DNA from: Bacteroidota bacterium
GTDB taxonomy: Bacteria > Bacteroidota > Bacteroidia > Bacteroidales > P3
Assembly: GCA_017860275.1 (NCBI GenBank)
Contig: JAFNAQ010000003.1
Location: forward strand, 186,001-250,000
Length of the DNA stretch: 64,000 nt
Direction of reading: 5' to 3'
Below the pieces are notes generated by a model. The model was not told where the DNA came from, did no database searches, and was given only the letters and a program-made list of their open reading frames with translations. Within the stretch, counting starts at the first letter, position 1, and every line of letters starts with the position of its first letter. The translations under genes and the position numbers were made by a program. Shown piece after piece: positions 61,796 to 64,000 of this stretch.

Positions 61796-62191
61796 ATGAA
61801 TATTTTTAGACTTAAAGATAGAATAAACTATTTCATTAAGGCAAAGAATGAACATTCAATTCATTCCCCTTTTATGTTTGAACTTTATTGCAAGACAATA
61901 AAAAAGAATAGAAGGAATCCCAATCAAATAATTAATAAACTAATAGAAGAATTTGGAGAAGAAAACATTCTTCATATAAATCCATCATCTAAAGAATTAG
62001 AAAATCTTAGTTCAAAAATAAACCATAAATCAATAATAATCATTAAAGAACCTCATTGTAGCCAAAGTAGTTTAGAAGAGTATAGAAAAATAATACTACA
62101 ACCAAAACTTATAGTAAATGTAGACCTATATAATATTGGTATATCTTTTTGCAACACAAAACTCAAAAGACAGAATTACACTTTAAAATAG
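61796..62191 (+). CDS. reduced methyltransferase-like protein lacking the SAM-binding core
   Basis: A 131-residue protein. Its first 35 residues (INYFIKAKNEHSIHSPFMFE) match the start of a Bacteroidota class I methyltransferase of about 220-270 residues, and its last 50 (IIIIKEPHCSQSSLEEY, then VNVDLYNIGISFCNTKL) match that family's end. The middle, where the glycine-rich SAM motif should be, is represented by only about 45 residues without that motif. It is thus likely the product of an internal deletion kept in frame, catalytically dead or a pseudogene. A promoter is present and no stop interrupts it. The family match is from memory. Confidence 0.65.
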   Translation: MNIFRLKDRINYFIKAKNEHSIHSPFMFELYCKTIKKNRRNPNQIINKLIEEFGEENILHINPSSKELENLSSKINHKSIIIIKEPHCSQSSLEEYRKIILQPKLIVNVDLYNIGISFCNTKLKRQNYTLK

Positions 62192-62215
62192 TTATTTGAA
62201 AAAATAGCAATAACG

Positions 62216-63439
62216 ATGCAAACACAGACAATTGCTCTAATAATTTTTGTAATCACTTATATAGGTATTATCTTTACAAGATTGCCTAAAATGAATATCG
62301 ATAGACCTTCGGCAGCATTCACTGGAGCAGTTGCAATGATATTGTTTGGAGTCTTAGATTTTCAAGAGGCAATAAACGCAATAGATTTCAATACAATTTG
62401 CCTTTTGCTTGGAATGATGATAATCATTTCCGCCCTAAAGATAGAAGGCTTCTTCTCACTAATAGCTTCCAGTACAATTGCCTTTGCCAATACTAGAACA
62501 AAACTACTCTCAGCAATTGTTTTTGTAACAGGAATAGCCTCTGCATTCTTGGTAAATGATGCTGTTGTATTATTATTTACTCCCATAATAATATCCATAT
62601 GTTCGAAAGCTGACATCAACCCTATACCATATTTAATCGCTGAAATTCTAGCATCTAATATTGGAAGCGTAATGACAATAACAGGTAATCCGCAGAATAT
62701 GCTTATTGGAATCAACTCTGGCATATCTTACCTAAACTTTATGCTAAAGCTACTTCCTATCTCAATCTTAGGAATGATAATAGTAATATTTATTGTAAAA
62801 CTATTATATCATAAGAATTTTAAAGATAAAACTCATTTGTCATTCAAATCTTCCTACTCATACTCTTTCAAAAAAATGCAACGCTCAATAATAATCTTTA
62901 TATTGGTAATCTTCGCATTCTTCCTTGGCAAGTTTCTAAATATCTCAATTCCTTTAATTGCTCTTGTCGGAGCGGCTTTAATTCTACTTATGGGAGAAGC
63001 AAAACCTTCTAAGATAATTAAAGAAGTAGATTGGGTTTTATTACTGTTCTTCTCCTCTCTCTTCATCGTTGTAGCTGCAATTGAAAAAGTCGGAATACTA
63101 AATCCTCTTCTTAATATTAATCTCTCTGAAAATATTCAAGGTATAATTGGCATACATAGTTTGAGTCTTATACTTTCGCAAATAGTAAGCAATGTACCTT
63201 TTACTGTTCTCATGCTCCCCATAATGAAAAGCATAAATAGTGAGACTCTATGGTTAGCCTTAGCCTCTGCATCAACACTTGCAGGCAATGCTACAATAAT
63301 TGGAGCAATGGCAAACCTAATAGTAATTGAATCTGCCGAAAAAGAAGGAGTAAAAATAAGGTTTTGGCAATTTTTTAAGATAGGAATAGTAGTCACCCTA
63401 ATCACATTTATTGTTTCAATATTAGTTCTACTTTTTTAA
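62216..63439 (+). CDS. SLC13/ArsB-type ion transporter
   Basis: A 407-residue membrane protein with about eleven helices of the IT superfamily (ArsB, CitM, SLC13). Typical blocks are VAMILFGVLDFQEAINAID (about 40-58), VLLFTPIIISICSK (about 118-131), the first-half NIGSVMTITGNPQNMLI (about 153-169) and the second-half STLAGNATIIGAMANLIVIE. These paired motifs bind the cation and anion in SLC13 structures. The substrate may be a dicarboxylate, sulfate or arsenite; it cannot be told. The gene lies 24 bp after the reduced methyltransferase and may share its transcript. Confidence 0.85.
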   Translation: MQTQTIALIIFVITYIGIIFTRLPKMNIDRPSAAFTGAVAMILFGVLDFQEAINAIDFNTICLLLGMMIIISALKIEGFFSLIASSTIAFANTRTKLLSAIVFVTGIASAFLVNDAVVLLFTPIIISICSKADINPIPYLIAEILASNIGSVMTITGNPQNMLIGINSGISYLNFMLKLLPISILGMIIVIFIVKLLYHKNFKDKTHLSFKSSYSYSFKKMQRSIIIFILVIFAFFLGKFLNISIPLIALVGAALILLMGEAKPSKIIKEVDWVLLLFFSSLFIVVAAIEKVGILNPLLNINLSENIQGIIGIHSLSLILSQIVSNVPFTVLMLPIMKSINSETLWLALASASTLAGNATIIGAMANLIVIESAEKEGVKIRFWQFFKIGIVVTLITFIVSILVLLF

Positions 63440-63610
63440 TTATTGTATATAATAGTCAAATTACAACTTGCTTTGAAAAAACTTGACTTTTGAATAAAAA
63501 TATCAAACAATAGCTATTTAATACTTGATATTTAATTATAAATACAAAGTATTTTTTATTCGATATTATACATTAAGCTTTCTCGTATTTTTAACAATAC
63601 ACAATTATCT
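63440..63610. other. AT-rich spacer before the tandem RNA genes
   Basis: No reading frame or clear terminator is seen after the transporter gene. The sequence is simple and AT-rich. Confidence 0.4.
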
Positions 63611-63613
63611 CAG

Positions 63614-63753
63614 AAAATAAAAAAGGGACAGCGTTTCACAACGTGCCCCTTTATAAATTGTCTAATTTATCAATTAAACCTTTCCAATGAAAAGATCTAT
63701 TTCTTCTTAATAAGCAAGCTTATTAACACATAATTTAATTCTATTCAATTAAC
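63614..63753 (-). ncRNA. putative small RNA, unit 1 of a tandem pair
   Basis: The minus strand shows a -7 box TATCTTTG (63767-63760) and then about 140 nt with three hairpins. They are AATAAG/CTTATT (63709-63724), CTTTTC-ATTG-GAAAGG (63679-63694) and a terminator (63622-63652) with AAAGGGGCA, inner CGTT/AACG and TCCCTTT followed by a T-rich tail. A second copy lies at 63846-63990. No reading frame is convincing. Promoter, terminator, structure and duplication together point to an RNA gene. Confidence 0.6.
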
Positions 63754-63845
63754 TATTTGCAAAGATAAGTTCATTATTAATCAATAAAAAGCAAAAATGG
63801 ATGAGATGGTATTTTATCTATACAGAGTGGTAAAAAATACAGATG

Positions 63846-63990
63846 AAATAAAAAAGGGGTAGCGTTTCACAACGTACCCCTTTAGAAATTTAATCTAATT
63901 TATTAACCAAACCTTTCCTATGAAAGATTCCTATCTTATAATAAGCTTTTGTGTGCTTATTGTATTTGCATTTTGGATACGGACGTAATA
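63846..63990 (-). ncRNA. putative small RNA, unit 2 of a tandem pair
   Basis: This shares the layout and much of the sequence of unit 1, offset by about 231 bp. Hairpins are AATAAGC/GCTTATT, CTTTC-ATAG-GAAAG and a terminator (63853-63883) with AAAGGGGTA/TACCCCTTT, inner CGTT/AACG and the same TCAC-type loop. No TAnnTTTG box is seen upstream inside the window, so its promoter may be outside, different or lost. The 5' end is uncertain. Confidence 0.55.
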
Positions 63991-64000
63991 TACTCCCTTT

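Overview
The window is AT-rich and reads as part of the chromosome of an anaerobic or aerotolerant Bacteroidota, most likely of the Bacteroidales. The evidence is a porP-gldKLMN type IX secretion (T9SS) operon, a T9SS-sorted M6 protease, a fused SecDF, DUF4270 and WG-repeat proteins, a CarboxypepD_reg-type TonB receptor, and many promoters with the Bacteroidetes -7 box TAnnTTTG. The energy genes are those of a ferredoxin-based fermenter: a four-subunit 2-oxoacid:ferredoxin oxidoreductase, a single-chain pyruvate:ferredoxin oxidoreductase, RnfA and acetate kinase, with a superoxide dismutase for oxygen defence.

Layout. 1-6.2 kb: partial TonB receptor, a small anchored protein and secDF. 6.4-8.2 kb: an MFS transporter with an extra domain, then 0.9 kb of non-coding DNA rich in GGGTGGA. 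9.1-13.4 kb: ackA, an acyltransferase and aspS, then an apparently exported SOD. 13.8-16.5 kb: korDABC. 16.6-19.4 kb: rnfA with a nucleotidyltransferase-like gene and two glycosyltransferases. 19.6-28.1 kb: a hydrolase, nifJ and the M6 protease. 28.2-33 kb: pit with a phased Pho-box-like array, tRNA-Leu(CAA), prs, rplY, pth and an SDR. 33-35.4 kb: small secreted proteins. 36-42.8 kb: a PhoR/PhoB-like pair, maf, a MORN-repeat protein, a DUF4270 lipoprotein, a half-length glycogen synthase and pcm. 42.9-45.3 kb: a lipoprotein and a polyprenyl sugar phosphotransferase. 45.5-48.6 kb: a second island of small secreted proteins. 48.8-50 kb: a MauE-thioredoxin fusion next to a cysteine-rich lipoprotein. 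50.5-57.2 kb: a methyltransferase and the T9SS operon. 57.3-61.7 kb: an LPS and envelope operon (lptB, deacetylase, hldD, kdsC, rlpA). 61.8-63.4 kb: an eroded methyltransferase and an SLC13/ArsB-type transporter. 63.6-64 kb: two tandem copies of a probable small RNA gene.

The most unusual signals are non-coding. First, a family of about 0.42-kb elements occurs three times (20346, 35555, 50106), each directly 3' of a gene and in the same orientation; each holds a hairpin with compensatory base changes. Second, two tandem copies of a putative small RNA sit on the minus strand at the right edge, each with three hairpins and a terminator. Third, four 11-bp-phased repeats lie upstream of the phosphate transporter, in a window that also carries a PhoR/PhoB-like pair. 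Among proteins, the best candidate for a new small system is the 84-residue lipoprotein with eight further cysteines encoded 4 bp after a MauE-thioredoxin fusion.

All assignments come from reading translations and motifs by eye; no database search was run. Start codons were changed where the longest frame began with TTG or lay upstream of a promoter.
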